A DNA stretch of 64,000 nt from Nageia nagi (lineage: Eukaryota; Pinophyta): assembly GCA_050084985.1 (NCBI GenBank), contig JBITNC010000001.1:81716001-81780000 (forward strand), read 5' to 3'. The notes under the pieces are model-generated. The model made no database searches. It saw only the letters and a program-made list of their open reading frames with translations, and was not told where the DNA came from. Positions 1 through 11,110 of this stretch are shown here, one piece after another; position 1 is the stretch's first letter; each line of letters starts with the position of its first letter. A program made the translations under genes and the position numbers.

Positions 1-1
1 T

Positions 2-283
2 TTAGTTAAAGACATGATTAAGGTACCAAAATTTTTGATAAATGGATGGCAAGTAGAGTTTAGGTCTTGTCAAAAGTGTTATGTCAAACAATGTTTTAGG
101 AATGTTGAGATCAAGTTACCCAAAGGATTTATTGAGTGGGATTTATATGTGGTTCCTTTAGCTTCCTATGATATTATCTTAGGAATGGATTGGTTAATGG
201 CACATAAGACCTTGATTAATTTTCAAGAGAGATGGATGGAATATATCAATTTATCCCAAAATTGATATAGGGTGTTCAGTGAT
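2..283 (+). pseudogene. E0 aspartic protease C-terminal part
   Basis: The frame opening before position 14 carries the C-terminal half of a retropepsin. The marker is YDIILGMDWL near residues 53-62 of the open stretch, the typical flap-distal motif of Ty3/gypsy proteases, followed by a short linker. The catalytic DSG motif lies before the window. The frame meets a TGA at 263-265 and then runs into the inserted LTR at 289. Once the insertion and one copy of its target duplication are discounted, the same frame continues on the far side (875 onward), so this was one polyprotein. Confidence 0.85.
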
Positions 284-288
284 CAAGG
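284..288. repeat. Target-site duplication CAAGG, left copy
   Basis: The five bases CAAGG directly before the TG start of the solo LTR match the five bases after its CA end (870-874). A perfect 5-bp duplication is standard for LTR element integrase. Confidence 0.85.
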
Positions 289-869
289 TGTTATGTGTGG
301 AGCATGATTATTTAGAGTTCTTTTTTTTAGTCAGATGTATACCCCAGGAAGTTTGTACACCCCTCCATGTGGGGGGTTACAGGGGGGACTGGTCCCACCT
401 GCAGGGGTCTAGGGGGGCACATCCCCCCCGATTGGGGGGTCTGGGGGCCAGTGGTCCCCCAATGGGGGTTCAGGGGTAGCACCCCTGAAGCTAAAAATAG
501 ACGTCAATCTGGGTCATTCATTAGGTGAATGATCTAACGATAGAACTTATATTTGGTTTAGGGTTTTTTGCCCTAAATAAAAACCCCTCTCTTTGTATGA
601 GTGCATTGTAGTAGACATGCATTGGTGAGCAAAAATAGAGACGTGATACTATGAGAGAAAATAGAGGATATTATAGCGGATCTACTATAGGTTATATTTT
701 CTTCACTTTGTTGGATAATAGAAAGGAAGGACTGGCTATTTGGTGTGGACGTAGCCCAAATTGGGTGAACCATGTATATCTATGTCTCTCTTATTTATGC
801 ATTTTTTATGTTTATATTTTTTGTAATATTTATGTGTTCCATTGCTCCATAGTATACAATTTTCTAACA
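289..869 (+). mobile_element. Copia-type solo LTR inserted in E0
   Basis: A 581-bp segment starts TGTTATG and ends TTCTAACA, so it has TG...CA ends with a short inverted terminal match. It is flanked on both sides by the 5-bp duplication CAAGG (284-288 and 870-874). It holds no coding domain and interrupts the E0 frame; removing 586 bp (segment plus one duplication copy) brings the E0 protease and RT frames into register. These are the marks of a solo LTR left by LTR-LTR recombination. A GC-rich block (352-492) and general resemblance to plant Ty1/copia LTRs suggest copia; the superfamily is inference. Strand is given by ends and layout only. Confidence 0.85.
352..492. repeat. GC-rich block of G-run/C-run inverted repeats inside the solo LTR
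   Basis: About 140 bp dominated by runs of four to seven G or C, with paired motifs such as GGGGGG/CCCCCC that can fold back on one another. It is the only strongly GC-rich stretch noticed in the window. Similar G-rich blocks are a recurring feature of some plant copia LTRs (recalled family knowledge). The open frame of about 66 codons crossing it is chance. Confidence 0.75.
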
Positions 870-874
870 CAAGG
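870..874. repeat. Target-site duplication CAAGG, right copy
   Basis: Right partner of the duplication at 284-288. E0 coding sequence resumes immediately after it. Confidence 0.85.
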
Positions 875-2390
875 ACCATTTGAACCTTACTTGTTCACAA
901 CCATGCAAATGAGAAGAAGTATTAGAAAAAGGGGAATGATCTTTGTAGTTAAGGTTAAAATAGAAGAAGAGGATAGAGAGGTAGAAATGTTAAATAAATA
1001 TTATGTGTTGAGAAAATATAAGGATGTATTTCCCAAAGAATTACTAGGTATACCCACAAAATGAGAATTTAACTTCTCTATAGATCTAGTGCCAAGAGTT
1101 GAACCTATCTCTAGAACCCCCTATAGAATGATAATTGAGATGTAGGAGTTAAAAATGTAGTTACAAGATCTTTTGGAGAAAGGATTGATAGAGCCTAATG
1201 TATCACTCTAGGGTGCTCCTATATTACTTATCAAAAAGAAGGATGGAACATTGAGATTATGTATTGACTATAGGATGTTGAACAAGGTAACCATCAAGAT
1301 TAGGTATCCTCTACCTAGAATTGATGACTTGTTCAACCAGCTAAAAGATGTTGCTATCTTTTCTAAGATAGATTTGACATCTAGTTATCACCAATTGAGG
1401 ATAAAAGAATTAGATACCTATAAAATAGCCTTTAAAACTAGGTATGAACATTATGAGTTTGTGGTCTTACCATTCAAATTAATGAATGCTCCTACAACAT
1501 TCATGAATCTAATGAACAATTTTTACCAAGAATACTTAGACAAATTTATGCTAGTCTTTTTAGATGATATCCTCATATACTCAAGGAATGAAGAGGATAA
1601 TAACCATCATTTGAGATTAGCCTTAGAATTTCTGAGATGACATTAGGTATATGGTAAATTATCTAAGTGTGATTTTTATGTTTCTCACATTCAATATTTA
1701 GGTCACATTATATTTTCTAAAAGAATCTCAATTGACCCTAAAAAGCTAGAAATAATAATGAGTTGGCTTGCACCAACAAATGTGATTGAGGTAAGAAGTT
1801 TCATGGGATTAGTTGGGTATTATAAAAGATTTGTTAAGGATTTTTTAAAGATAGCAAATCTTATCATCAATATATAGAAGAAAAATAATGTGTTTAAGTG
1901 GATGGAGAAGTGTAAAAAAAATTTCATAACTTTTAAGGAAAAGCTTACCTCTACACCAGTTCTCACTATCCTTGATCCACACAATGACTTTGTAGTTTGT
2001 ATAGATGCATCATTAGAAGGTTTGTGTGGATTACTATCACAAAATGTAAATCCCATAGCATATGAGTCCAAAAAGTTAAAACCACATTAGTTGAATTATG
2101 ATACACATGATCTTGAGCTACCAGCTATAGTGCATGCACTAAAGATGTAGAGACATTACTTGCTAGGAAATCCTTTCATATTGGAAATAGATCATCAAAG
2201 TTTGAAATACTTGTTCACTCAACCTCACTTATGCTAGACAAAGTTGATCAATTGAATTCCTCAACAAGTATGATTTTGGTATTGAGTATATCAATGGTAA
2301 ACAAAATAAAGTGGCAAATGCATTAAGTCAAAGAAGATATGTAAATACCATGACAAGAAGTTAGTTTGACTTATTTGATCAAGTAAGAAT
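875..2390 (+). pseudogene. E0 reverse transcriptase and RNase H
   Basis: The linker (KYKDVFPKELLGIP near 1015-1060) leads into the RT. Visible RT motifs are [20 protein letters not shown] (1226-1277), [25 protein letters not shown] (1363-1406), and [10 protein letters not shown] with the catalytic DD pair at 1563-1568. The RNase H follows (roughly 1900-2340), with VCIDASLEGLCGLLSQ and an HDLEL-like segment. Stops include TGA at 1062-1064 where CGA is expected in this family, and TAG codons near 1141, 1156 and 1210. RT and RNase H are mostly in one frame until about 2200, after which the register changes. Confidence 0.92.
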
Positions 2391-3590
2391 CTTACAACAA
2401 GGGGATTTAAATTGTAAATCCATTAGAGAAATAATAGAAAAGGCAATCCTTCATCATAAGAGTTTGTTGAAAAAAATGGAATTTTGCATTTTAGAGATAG
2501 ATTAGTCATCCCAAAAAAGGAGATTTAAGAAATTTAATCCTACAAGAAGCCTATCATCCTCCATATGCAACACATCTAGGAGGTACAAATATGCAAGAAG
2601 ACTTTAAAAAACATTTCTAGTAGGATGGAATGAGGAAGGATATAGCAAAATTTATGGCAAGATGCTTTAAATGTCAAAAACTGAAAATAGAACATCAGCA
2701 TTTAGGTGGATATTTATATCTCCATTATATTCTAACATAGAAGTGGAAAGTGATTTTAATGGATTTCATAGTCATTTTGTTGAAAACTAGATTTCATCAT
2801 GATTTCATAATGGTTGTGATTGATAAGTCAACCAAAGTTGCACATTTTATACCTGGTAACACCATAGATGATGCCTCTATAGTAGCTAATAATTTTGCAC
2901 ATGAAATTTTTAGATTGCATGGATTTTCTAAAGTAATAGTCTTAGATAGGGATTCTAAATTCACTTCGGTATTTTGAAAATCATTACATAAGACATTGGG
3001 TACAAAGTTAAATATGATTTTAACTTATCATCCAAAAATAGATGGATAGATAGAACATGTGAATAGATTCCTTGAAGACATGATTAGAATGTATTGCATG
3101 GAACAAAAGACCAAATAGGAATATTATCTTTATTAGTTTGAGTTTTTATACAATAATGGTTATCATTCATCTTTAGAAATGGATTCTTTTGAAGCACTAT
3201 ATGGAAGGAGATGTAGAACTCCTTTAACATGGGATAATTGGGAGGATCAAGTGATGATCCAATCAAAAATGCTAAAGCAAGTGGAAGATCAGCTCAAGTT
3301 TATTCAATCAAAGTTAAAAAAAGCTACAGATTGACAAAAGAGTTATGCCGATCTTCAAAGAAATCCTCTAGAATTTGCCATAGTTCATGAGGTCTTTTTA
3401 CAAGTTTTACCCATGAAAAATACTATAAAATCAACTAAATTGGATCTCTAATTTGTTGTTCCTTTTAAAATTGTAGAAAAGAAGAAGAGTCCAGTAGCCT
3501 ACAATCTTGCCTTGCCACCAAGTTTAAAATGCATGATATCTTTCACATCTTCTTGTTATGAAAATATGTTGCTGAACCTTCTCATGTTTT
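2391..3590 (+). pseudogene. E0 integrase
   Basis: The zinc-binding N-terminus is represented by a LILQEAY...HLGG segment (about 2535-2585) and the CFKC pair near 2665. The catalytic core includes LMDFIVILLK (2756 onward), VVIDKSTKVAHFIP and VLDRDSKFTSVF (about 2938-2977), which keeps the central aspartate. The later EALYGRRCRTPL segment (3190-3230) is the conserved distal block of gypsy integrases. Stops occur after TSVF and in the following block (HPKIDG, then TAG). The frame moves several times, so this is a relic. It leads into the chromodomain. Confidence 0.9.
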
Positions 3591-3639
3591 GGATATCTCT
3601 AAATTGTAGATGCTAAACCCTCATGCCATTGAAGTACTC

Positions 3640-3783
3640 CCTTCAAGATCTTAGTTTTTAGTACTAGGAAGCTAAAAAATAGGGAAATTAATGAATGTCT
3701 AGTCCAATGGGATAAATACTCTGAGTCATCTTCTATATGGGAAGATGCAACTACTATGAAAAGATAATTTCTATATTTATGTG
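3640..3783 (+). pseudogene. E0 chromodomain at integrase C-terminus
   Basis: In the frame beginning at 3660 the sequence reads TRKLKNREINECLVQW, then SIWEDATTMKR, then a stop. This is the compact chromodomain of plant chromoviruses: a TRKLRNREI-type start, the LVQW strand and the WED segment. In this family the domain is thought to steer integration to particular chromatin (established knowledge). One TAA falls just before FLYL at the end. It is the best single marker that E0 is a chromovirus. Confidence 0.85.
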
Positions 3784-3850
3784 TTTAAAAATATCTATAA
3801 AATATTTATAAATTTCTATTTGTATGTAAGAACATAGGGGATTGTGTTCC

Positions 3851-3862
3851 TTTTAAGAGGGA
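3851..3862 (+). promoter_or_regulatory. E0 polypurine tract candidate
   Basis: TTTTAAGAGGGA lies just before a TG dinucleotide that begins a sequence resembling chromovirus LTR starts (TGTATTTCACAACCC). Plus-strand priming at such a tract is standard for LTR elements. The tract is short and the call rests mostly on position. Confidence 0.6.
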
Positions 3863-4870
3863 TGTATTTCACAACCCACCTCAAGACACTATTTTACCTT
3901 GAGTACCATTAAGGATTTAAATGGATTATGTTTGAATAAAGTTATGGAATTACAAGTTTGATAAGAGAATATGTGTTATTTATGACAATTTGATGTTGGT
4001 TTTAAGATGTTTTGACATAGGGCACAGAGTGGAGAAGTGATCCAAATACCCTACAGACTAAAGGTGAATTGGTGATGGGAACAGAAGGGTAAGAGGAGAA
4101 AATTATTAGTGTTGAATCGTTGACACATCCTATGACCATTGTAAATCATGTAGATGCATGTAAGAGAATTGCAATGATTTTCAATTTCTTGATGAAAATA
4201 TATTTGCAAAAATGTGTGGATTAACCTTACTCTACAAGATGAGGTGACCATCATAGGTAAAGATGTGTTTTCCCTTGTTTGGTATTTTCGAAATTCAAAT
4301 TTTGAAATGGAGGGAAAAAGGGGATATACCTTATTTAAATATAAAAATTTATATAAGGTTAGAAACATAAATTTAATAGGGTAAAAGTTTAATATGAGTG
4401 TTTATATTATTGCCACATAGAGCTAATAGTAAAAACCCTATTAGATAGACTAAGGTCTCCTTATGGTATTACAAGATATTTAATGGGTAAGAAAATAATG
4501 GAGTAATGACCCTACTTAGTTTTATTTTTTTATGTTAGGTGTGGATAATAGTTGGAACTAATTTTTCAGTTAATAAAAAAGGTTCCAAGGTATTTAATAC
4601 CATTTCAATCATCAATAACTTTAAGCAAACCTACCTCAAAAATTATTAAAGATGTGAGAAGACATCCATTGTAAAAGCTTTAACCCCTTTAGCTATAAAT
4701 AAAGGAGTAGAGCATTAGAAAAATACCTACCTACCTATCTTTTATTATTCTATTCTGATTATTCTTAACCTTAGTGCAAAGTTACATAAAGAAAAGAAAT
4801 CTCTCTTCCCTCTTTAAGTCAAGGTGCATTCTTTTACATTTTTTTTCTTAATTAAGGTAGTCTTATTTTG
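3863..4870 (+). repeat. E0 3' LTR (right end unresolved)
   Basis: The start is set by the polypurine tract and the TG of TGTATTTCACAACCC. A TATA box (TATAAATA, 4694-4701) sits about 830 bp in and is followed by a pyrimidine-rich stretch, as expected for U3 then R. No second LTR copy is in the window, so the end cannot be fixed by comparison; the true LTR may extend into the tandem duplication at 4879-5500. No coding sequence is evident. Confidence 0.6.
4694..4701 (+). promoter_or_regulatory. TATA box in E0 LTR
   Basis: TATAAATA within AGCTATAAATAAAGG, placed where the U3/R boundary is expected. It would have driven genomic RNA synthesis; activity today is unknown. Confidence 0.5.
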
Positions 4871-4878
4871 AGATATTT

Positions 4879-5510
4879 AATATGATGTTTATCATAATGT
4901 TTGGTAAAGCTTCATAGAATTAATTGTTTTTAGGAATGTTGAACCATTTGAAAAGACATAGTGGTTATTTTATTTAAAGGTTGTTACCATGTTTTTTTCT
5001 TTAAAAAGTAAAGAAGTGGGATTTTCTTTTGTTATTCTCTATTTATCGAGATGTAGGAGTGGAAAATTTCATGTACAAATTGTATTATGTATATTAAGAT
5101 ATTTTAAGCAGACTAGTCAAATATTTCTCCTTATATCTATAGATAGAATTTAATGAATTTATTTTGACATAAAATTTATTAAATTCCTAATATGATATTT
5201 ATTATAATATTTGATAAAGCTTCATATAATTAATTATTGTTAGAAGTGTTGTACCATTTGAAGAGACATAGTGGTTATTTTATTTAAAGGTTGGTACCAT
5301 GTTTTTTTTTTTTTTTTTAAGTAAAGGAGTGGAATTTTATTTTGTTATTCTCCCTTTATTTAGATGTAAAGGTGGAAAATTTCATGTACAAATTTTATTA
5401 TGATATATTAAGGAGACTAGTCAAATATTTCTCCTTATGCTTTTAGCTAGAATTTAATGAATTTATTTTGACATGAAATTTATTAAAGTCTTAATATGAT
5501 ATTTATCATC
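4879..5510. repeat. Tandem duplication, about 305-bp unit
   Basis: A unit starting TAATATGATRTTTATYATAAT begins at 4879, again at about 5189, and a third time at about 5492, where it soon diverges. Shared landmarks include GGTAAAGCTTCATA/GATAAAGCTTCATA, AGACATAGTGGTTATTTTAT and GACTAGTCAAATATTTCTCC. The two full units differ at scattered positions and in the length of a T-run (near 5305). The pair lies just after, or in the end of, the E0 LTR. Confidence 0.85.
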
Positions 5511-7313
5511 TTCATGAAGAAATATTGTCAAATTCATGTGAAAGTAGGGAAAGATGAATTAATAAAAATATGTTTGCTTGTTATTATCTAAGTTTGTCAA
5601 TTAAACTAATTAGTATCTAATGAGGTGATAAGTATGTTTAATATTTTTAATAAGTAATTCAAAAACTCTTTAGAATCTTGTATTAAATGAATTATGGTTT
5701 TGATATTATGATATTGGTATAATATTTAATAAAATAATTCATATGATACCAATTACATAAATTAATTATTAAAGTATCCAAGACCTTATTATTATTTAAA
5801 ATGGATTAATTATAGGGTAAATAAATAATAGATTAATGTACATTGACCAAGGAATAGAGATAATGTCTCTTGAGGTCTATAGTTAAATTCATTTGCATAT
5901 TGGTCAAGTTTTAAAAGAGTTATCCTGATCCTCCTCTCTCTTAGTACTTGATCCACCACCAAGCTCTTAGGGGATGTTTGATGCTCATTGCATGATTATG
6001 GTTATCAAATACTACAATTAGTATTGATTATATGGATTACTAAGAGTAAGAATTACTATTCTTTCATGAAAATGATTAATGAGTAATACAAATTGATGAA
6101 TTAAATGATTTTAAAAAAAAATTTAAAGAAGTAGATTGATTAGAAAATAATCCTAATTTAAAATTAAGGTTCCAAAAGATAATTTAGGAGCATTTGGGAT
6201 ACTATATGGACTCTTGGGATCAAATTGGATATCAATGAGACCCCATGAGATAAATGTAATCATTCGAATGCAAGAAAAATTATGAAGAACCTTTGCAAAG
6301 TAAATTTACTTTGCTAGATGATAAACAAAAAGAATATTCTTTGCATGAGGACCACATAGAGCCATATTACTTTTGTAGCAATAGTGGCTAGATCTTTCCT
6401 CACAACTTGTTACTTTATGTATTTAAGAGATATTTTAAAAATTGGATCTGTATATATGATATAATGCATATGGCATAAATAAGAAAATATGTGACTTCTT
6501 GAGTAAGCTTATAATCAAAACTTTCAATAAAAATGAATGATATTAAACCTTAGAACTTGTCTTGTACCACTTTACTGTTGAAAATATTAATTTACGATCA
6601 GTAGGATAAATGTAGTTCTTTTTGTCAACACATTTAAAAATATATTAGATTAAACAACCACTTGAAGATATTATTTAATATCCATGGCTCCCCAAGTTAT
6701 GCTTAAAGGGATGTTGAACCACATGGTGAGACTAGCTGATAGTTATGGGTAGGTTAGTACTCATATCCTCCACTAGGTGAGACAGGTGGGGATAGCAATT
6801 AGAAAAACTACTATTACTAGGTGAAGTTACCAATTAGTCATACCACTTGTAGTTAGTAGATAGGGGTATGATGATTGTTCAATAGGCAATGCTACCTACG
6901 CAAATGGAAGTTTACCTAGGATAAACTATCTACTCCTATGAGATGGAGAGTTATCATTAGGTGGTGATGCTAACTTAATGAATATGTGATCTCTTGGGTG
7001 GTATAAGCCTTGAATAGAAAACCACTATGTTATGACCATAAATTCTATTGCACATGGGACATAGAATAATAATGGTGAGGTTAATTTTAAGGATTAATGT
7101 TGAGGAGTGAACATCAGAGAAGTTTATCAAGGTTGGTTACCTCAAGTTCTTTACCAATCTTGCCATGTGAGTGTTGAACTAGCTAACAGCATTACCAAGC
7201 TCATGTGGGATTTCTTAGTTCATTCCTAGAATATCAAGTGTTAAACAAAATAAAAAAATAGGTCTGAATTTTAAAGTTCTAGTCGATGGAAATAAGTGGT
7301 TGCATTATAGTAT
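5511..7313. other. Unassigned AT-rich DNA between E0 and E1
   Basis: No coding frame, LTR pair or recognised domain was seen. The part from about 6680 to 7313 is slightly less AT-rich and abuts E1 at a sharp homology break (about 7314). It may belong to another degraded element, but no match within the window supports that. Confidence 0.6.
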
Positions 7314-8000
7314 TAGTTTTCCCACCTCCTCCTCTTAAGCCTATAGCTTATAATTAAGTACCAATATTACCAGCTCTTGCATTTACAAGTACCAGTACTA
7401 ATTCTAAGTCACAAGACAAAGAAAGATTAGGAAAATTAGAGGTAACCATTAGGAATCTCATAAATAAGCTCACTCTTCAAGAGATATAGAATCAAGGCTT
7501 CAACTACAAAAGATATGATAACTAGTATCAGCCAAGATTCCATCCTAGAAATAATCAAATAGAATAGCCCCCTATTCCTAAAGCAATTAATTGAGAACAT
7601 AGTTATGGATAGTTCTACTGAGATTGATGCTATAGAAATTATAGAATGGTGTCCTCCATGTTCAACTCCTCATTTCCCAAAATCTTATGCCATATATCAT
7701 TACTAATATTTGGGCTTACTCTTAAACCAAGTGGTAGAACCTGCATCAGATCTTGCTGTAGATCTTACCATGGTTAATTTTTGGCTTTTAGGTTATGCTA
7801 GAGAATAAACCAACTGTATTAAAACTAGAGCTTCTTCTTTAACAGTCCTACAATAGGCCCAAGTTACTTAGCAAAATTTATAATACATTCTAGCTCAACC
7901 TGATCCAAAAAGAGCCAAGCTCTTTTGCACCAACCATTGAATCAAGAAAATTAACTTCCTAGTCATCTAAGTCAAGTTTCTCAAGATTTAGGAAATGTTG
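7314..8000 (+). pseudogene. E1 gag C-terminal remnant and linker
   Basis: Aligns with the E2 gag tail (22600-22950) and its continuation after the nested insertion (34808-35160). Shared blocks include a proline-rich stretch (CCACCTCCTCCTCTTAAGCC in DNA), a serine/threonine-rich run and a GFNYKRYDN-like region. No long frame survives. The stretch at 7655-7680 (CATGTTCAACTCCTCATTTC) is the uninterrupted version of the site into which the 11.9-kb element inserted in E2. Confidence 0.7.
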
Positions 8001-8785
8001 CTTCTTCAATGAGAAACCTCATTGTGACTACAAATGAAGTCCTAGAAAAAGAGAGGCCTTGTACATTAAGATATATTTTTCTTATTGATCATCACAAGAG
8101 GAAAGCCACACAGCAATTCAAACCACATCAATATATTAAAACAAGTAAGTATACCTCTTATATTCCATTCAATATCATGGAAGAATTAAAGAAGATACCT
8201 TCTAGAATGTTACTATTTGATGCATTAAGGATTCTATGTCAAATTTACCTTTTGCAAGAAGATTTGAAGCTTAAAATTATTAAAAAAAAAAAGGTAAATA
8301 AGGGCAATGTTATCTTAGCAATATATGATGATGTCTCTCTAGCTCTTGTGGGTATAAGAAGATCCCCATATTTTATTTTTCTCTTAGATTAGAAGTTTGG
8401 GTAGTTAATAATTATATGATAGATACCAAAGCTACCTTTAATTTTATTCTTAAAGTAATTTCAAATGAAAAAAAAAATTATATATTGCTCAATGCATAGA
8501 TGAAGTCATACAACTAGATTCTTCACTAGTAGATGTTGTTGGTAGTGTAAAAGGAGTTTTAATAACTCTTAATGCATTCTTTGATATTTTTTTCATTCAA
8601 TATATTATTGTTATTGATCTTCCATATCTATTTGGGATCTACTTGTTTAGAGAGTTCACTACCAAGTTGGGAGGATACTTAGCCTTAGATTATACACATC
8701 TTTTACTCCCTTTTGAAAATAAGTAGGTAAAGATACCAAATGAGGATACCAAAAATTTTCATCTTAATAAGATCACAAAATAAAA
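8001..8785 (+). pseudogene. E1 aspartic protease remnant
   Basis: The first part is open from 8009 to 8392 (127 codons) and contains VNKGNVILAIYDDVSLALVGIRRSPYF, which matches the protease N-terminus of E2 (35398 onward). The active-site region follows in another frame as YMIDTKATFNFILKVI near 8412-8460, where family members have a DSGA motif; here DTKA. Later VDVVGSVKGVL and the LFGIYLFREFTTKLGGY-like block match the protease C-terminus. Frameshifts fall at the end of the open frame and within the C-terminal half. Confidence 0.75.
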
Positions 8786-8789
8786 CTAT

Positions 8790-9530
8790 ATGAATGGCCT
8801 TAATCTAGTAGAAATATTTGAAAGGGACACAGTTAGAGAAATAATACTAATTAAAGAAATTCTTTTAGCTAGTGACCTCAATTACCAAGTCATTGATATT
8901 GACATGGGTGACTATTATCTATATGAAAATGTACAACCAATCTTGGTTATAGCTAAAAAGGAGGATGAGATATGGATAATGTACTTTGATGCTCCTATAT
9001 GTAAACATGGTTGTGGGCCTAGTTTTATTTTTAAATCACTAGAATATATATGAAAAGCTTCTCACTTAGATTCATATGGATTTGCACAAATAATGTTGTT
9101 GAGTATGAAGCTTCTTATCTAGGGTTATCCAAAGAAATCAGCATGGGCATTAGATTCTTAGTGGTGCATGGTGATTTTGAACTAATAATAAAGCAAGTTA
9201 GAAATAAGATTACTATGAAACATCACTATTTGAAGACCTATAGGAATAGGGTATGGGACCTACTAGAGTCATTCCTAGCAATTAATTTTATCTCTATTCC
9301 CAAAAGGTGTGATCAAGTTGTTAATGCACTTGCAAGTAAATGGCACATTATAACCTTACTCATTATAATAAAGGAAGCTTTGGAGTCAAATTCCAATGTA
9401 GGCCATTAGTTCTTAATACTAGAAATGACTAGCAGGTGTTTGACTTCAATGAGCATATCATAAATTTCCTACTAGATGAAGCAGTCACTCATACCTTTGG
9501 TATTGAAGAACTACCTTATTGTTTCTAAGA
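8790..9530 (+). pseudogene. E1 additional (archaeal/plant-type) RNase H, upstream of RT
   Basis: After a linker (NYQVIDIDMGDYYLYENVQP) comes MYFDAPICKHGCGPSFIFKSLE, then TNNVVEYEASYLGLSKE, then VVHGDFELIIKQVRNKI. This is the layout of a plant/archaeal-type RNase H: an aspartate in FDxx (codon 8988-8990), a glutamate in EYEA and an aspartate in GDxE. All three acidic residues survive in E1. It is followed by NALASK, the usual late block. The frame changes near 9050 at a stop. Tat elements carry two RNase H domains (established); here the extra one precedes the RT, while the ordinary RNase H follows it (10660-11100). Confidence 0.82.
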
Positions 9531-11110
9531 ATGAGATGTAATACAACTTAGAAATAATTTCATACCAAAAGGCTTTCTCTCTTTGGAAATTTTGTTTGAC
9601 TCTAAATATGTTTAGAAGGCCAAAACTTTAGCTTTTCAAAAGGAGAGTAATATTGACCTAGAAGTAGAACTACAAAAAGGTTGGATTAGAGTGCTCTGAA
9701 GAAGAAAAAAGGATCATTTTTTAGATTTATCACTATTTCTCAAAAGAAAATGCTTGGATTGATTATGATCTAAAAAATATATGATAAGAATATGATTCAA
9801 CACACTATTGAGCTTAAACTATAGGCAAAACCATACAAACAAAAGTAAAAGCTGATCAACCTAAAAGTAGAAGAAGTTATGAAATAGGATTTGATTAAAC
9901 TTTTAGATGCTAAAATTATCTACCCTATCAAGCATTATTCTTGGGTTTCCAATCTAGTCCTTATAAGGAAAAAGAGTGGATAAATTAGGCTATATGTAGA
10001 TTTCAAAAATCTAAACTAGGTGTCTCTTAAGGATAATTATCTCCTTCCTCCCATGGAACAAATCTTGCATACAATAGTTGAAGCATGTTATTTTTCTATG
10101 ATTGATGGTTATTCAAGATTTAACCAAATTTGGGTAAAATATGAGGATCAATTCAAAATTACATTCATAACCAAATGGGTGAAATTTGTATTTTAGATAA
10201 TGCCTTTCAGTCTCTCTAATGCTAAGTTTACTTTTCAAAGAGCTATGGACCATGCCTTTGGTGATTTGATAAATAATATTTTTCTCATCTACCTAGATGA
10301 CATCATTATGTCTTCCAAGAGTAGAAAAGACCACTTGAATGATCTTAGGCAAGTTCTTAAAAAATGTATAGAATTTGAGATTTCAATCAATCCCAAAATG
10401 TTTGTTTTATGGTTAACCAAGGAAAAATGCTTGGTCATATTATCTTAGAAAAAGAATTGGTAATTGATCCAGATAGAGTAAAAGCTATTGAATCATTGCC
10501 TTTACCCTCTAACAAGAAATCCCTACAATCTTTCCTTGGTCAAATCAATTTTGTTAGAAAATTTATTAATGATTTTTTAAAGATAATTTCTCCAATTATA
10601 GCAATGTTAAAAAAAGATGCTATGTTCTCCCGATCAGAGGAAGCAAAGCAAGCTTTTTAAGATATTAAAAAGGCAATAACAAAAGCTCCTATTTTCAAGA
10701 ACTCAAATTTTTCAAAATATTTTATCATGTATGCATATGGAGTAGAGAAAAGTGTTGCTACCATCTTAGCATAAAAGAATGATCAGAAAGAAGAACATCA
10801 TAATGTCTTTCATAGCCAAACACTCCATCAACATCAAAGAAGGTACTCATTTATTGAAAAGAAAGTATTTTTCATAATGAAAGGGCTTAAAAATTTTAAG
10901 CATTATGTGTCACATAATAAGATTCTTGTATATACTATTCACCTTGATGTTAGAAATTATGTCATTCAAGGAGAATTGGGTGAAAGAAAGGCTAGTTGGA
11001 TCATAAGAATAATAGAATATGATATAGAAATTAAACCAATCAAGATGATGAAGGAAAGGACCCTCTATGAAAATATAGCAAAACACACATGATTTTTGTC
11101 ATAGAGGATG
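9531..11110 (+). pseudogene. E1 reverse transcriptase and RNase H
   Basis: The RT entry is IRLYVDFKNLN (about 9977-10015) followed by DNYLLPPMEQIL, MIDGYSRFNQI (10099-10131), MPFSLSNAKFTFQRAMDHAF (10200-10259) and YLDDIIMSS with the catalytic pair at 10296-10301. LGHIILEKELVIDPDRVKAI and SFLGQINFVRKFI follow (10427-10570). The classical RNase H runs from about 10690 to 11092: FIMYAYG, SFIEKKVFFIMKGLKNFKHY, then YDIEIKP. Two overlapping open stretches (10200-10448 and 10409-10660) mark a frameshift. TAG stops stand where glutamine is expected. Confidence 0.9.

Larger units (their letters stand above)
1..3862 (+). mobile_element. E0: decayed Ty3/gypsy chromovirus, pol region (5' part outside window)
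   Basis: This is the 3' half of a Ty3/gypsy LTR retrotransposon. Domains lie in the order protease, reverse transcriptase, RNase H, integrase and chromodomain, then a purine-rich tract and a 3' LTR. The protease-to-RT order and a chromodomain fused to the integrase C-terminus identify a chromovirus (established family knowledge). The frame is broken by many stops and a few frameshifts, so no functional polyprotein can be made. The gag gene and 5' LTR lie left of the window. A foreign solo LTR (289-869) splits the protease-RT linker. The sublineage (Tekay-like or other) is not settled. Confidence 0.93.

Noticed and set aside
279-479. Open frame crossing the GC-rich block
   Set aside because: It runs from E0 coding sequence into the inserted LTR, and the glycine/proline-rich part is a by-product of G and C runs.
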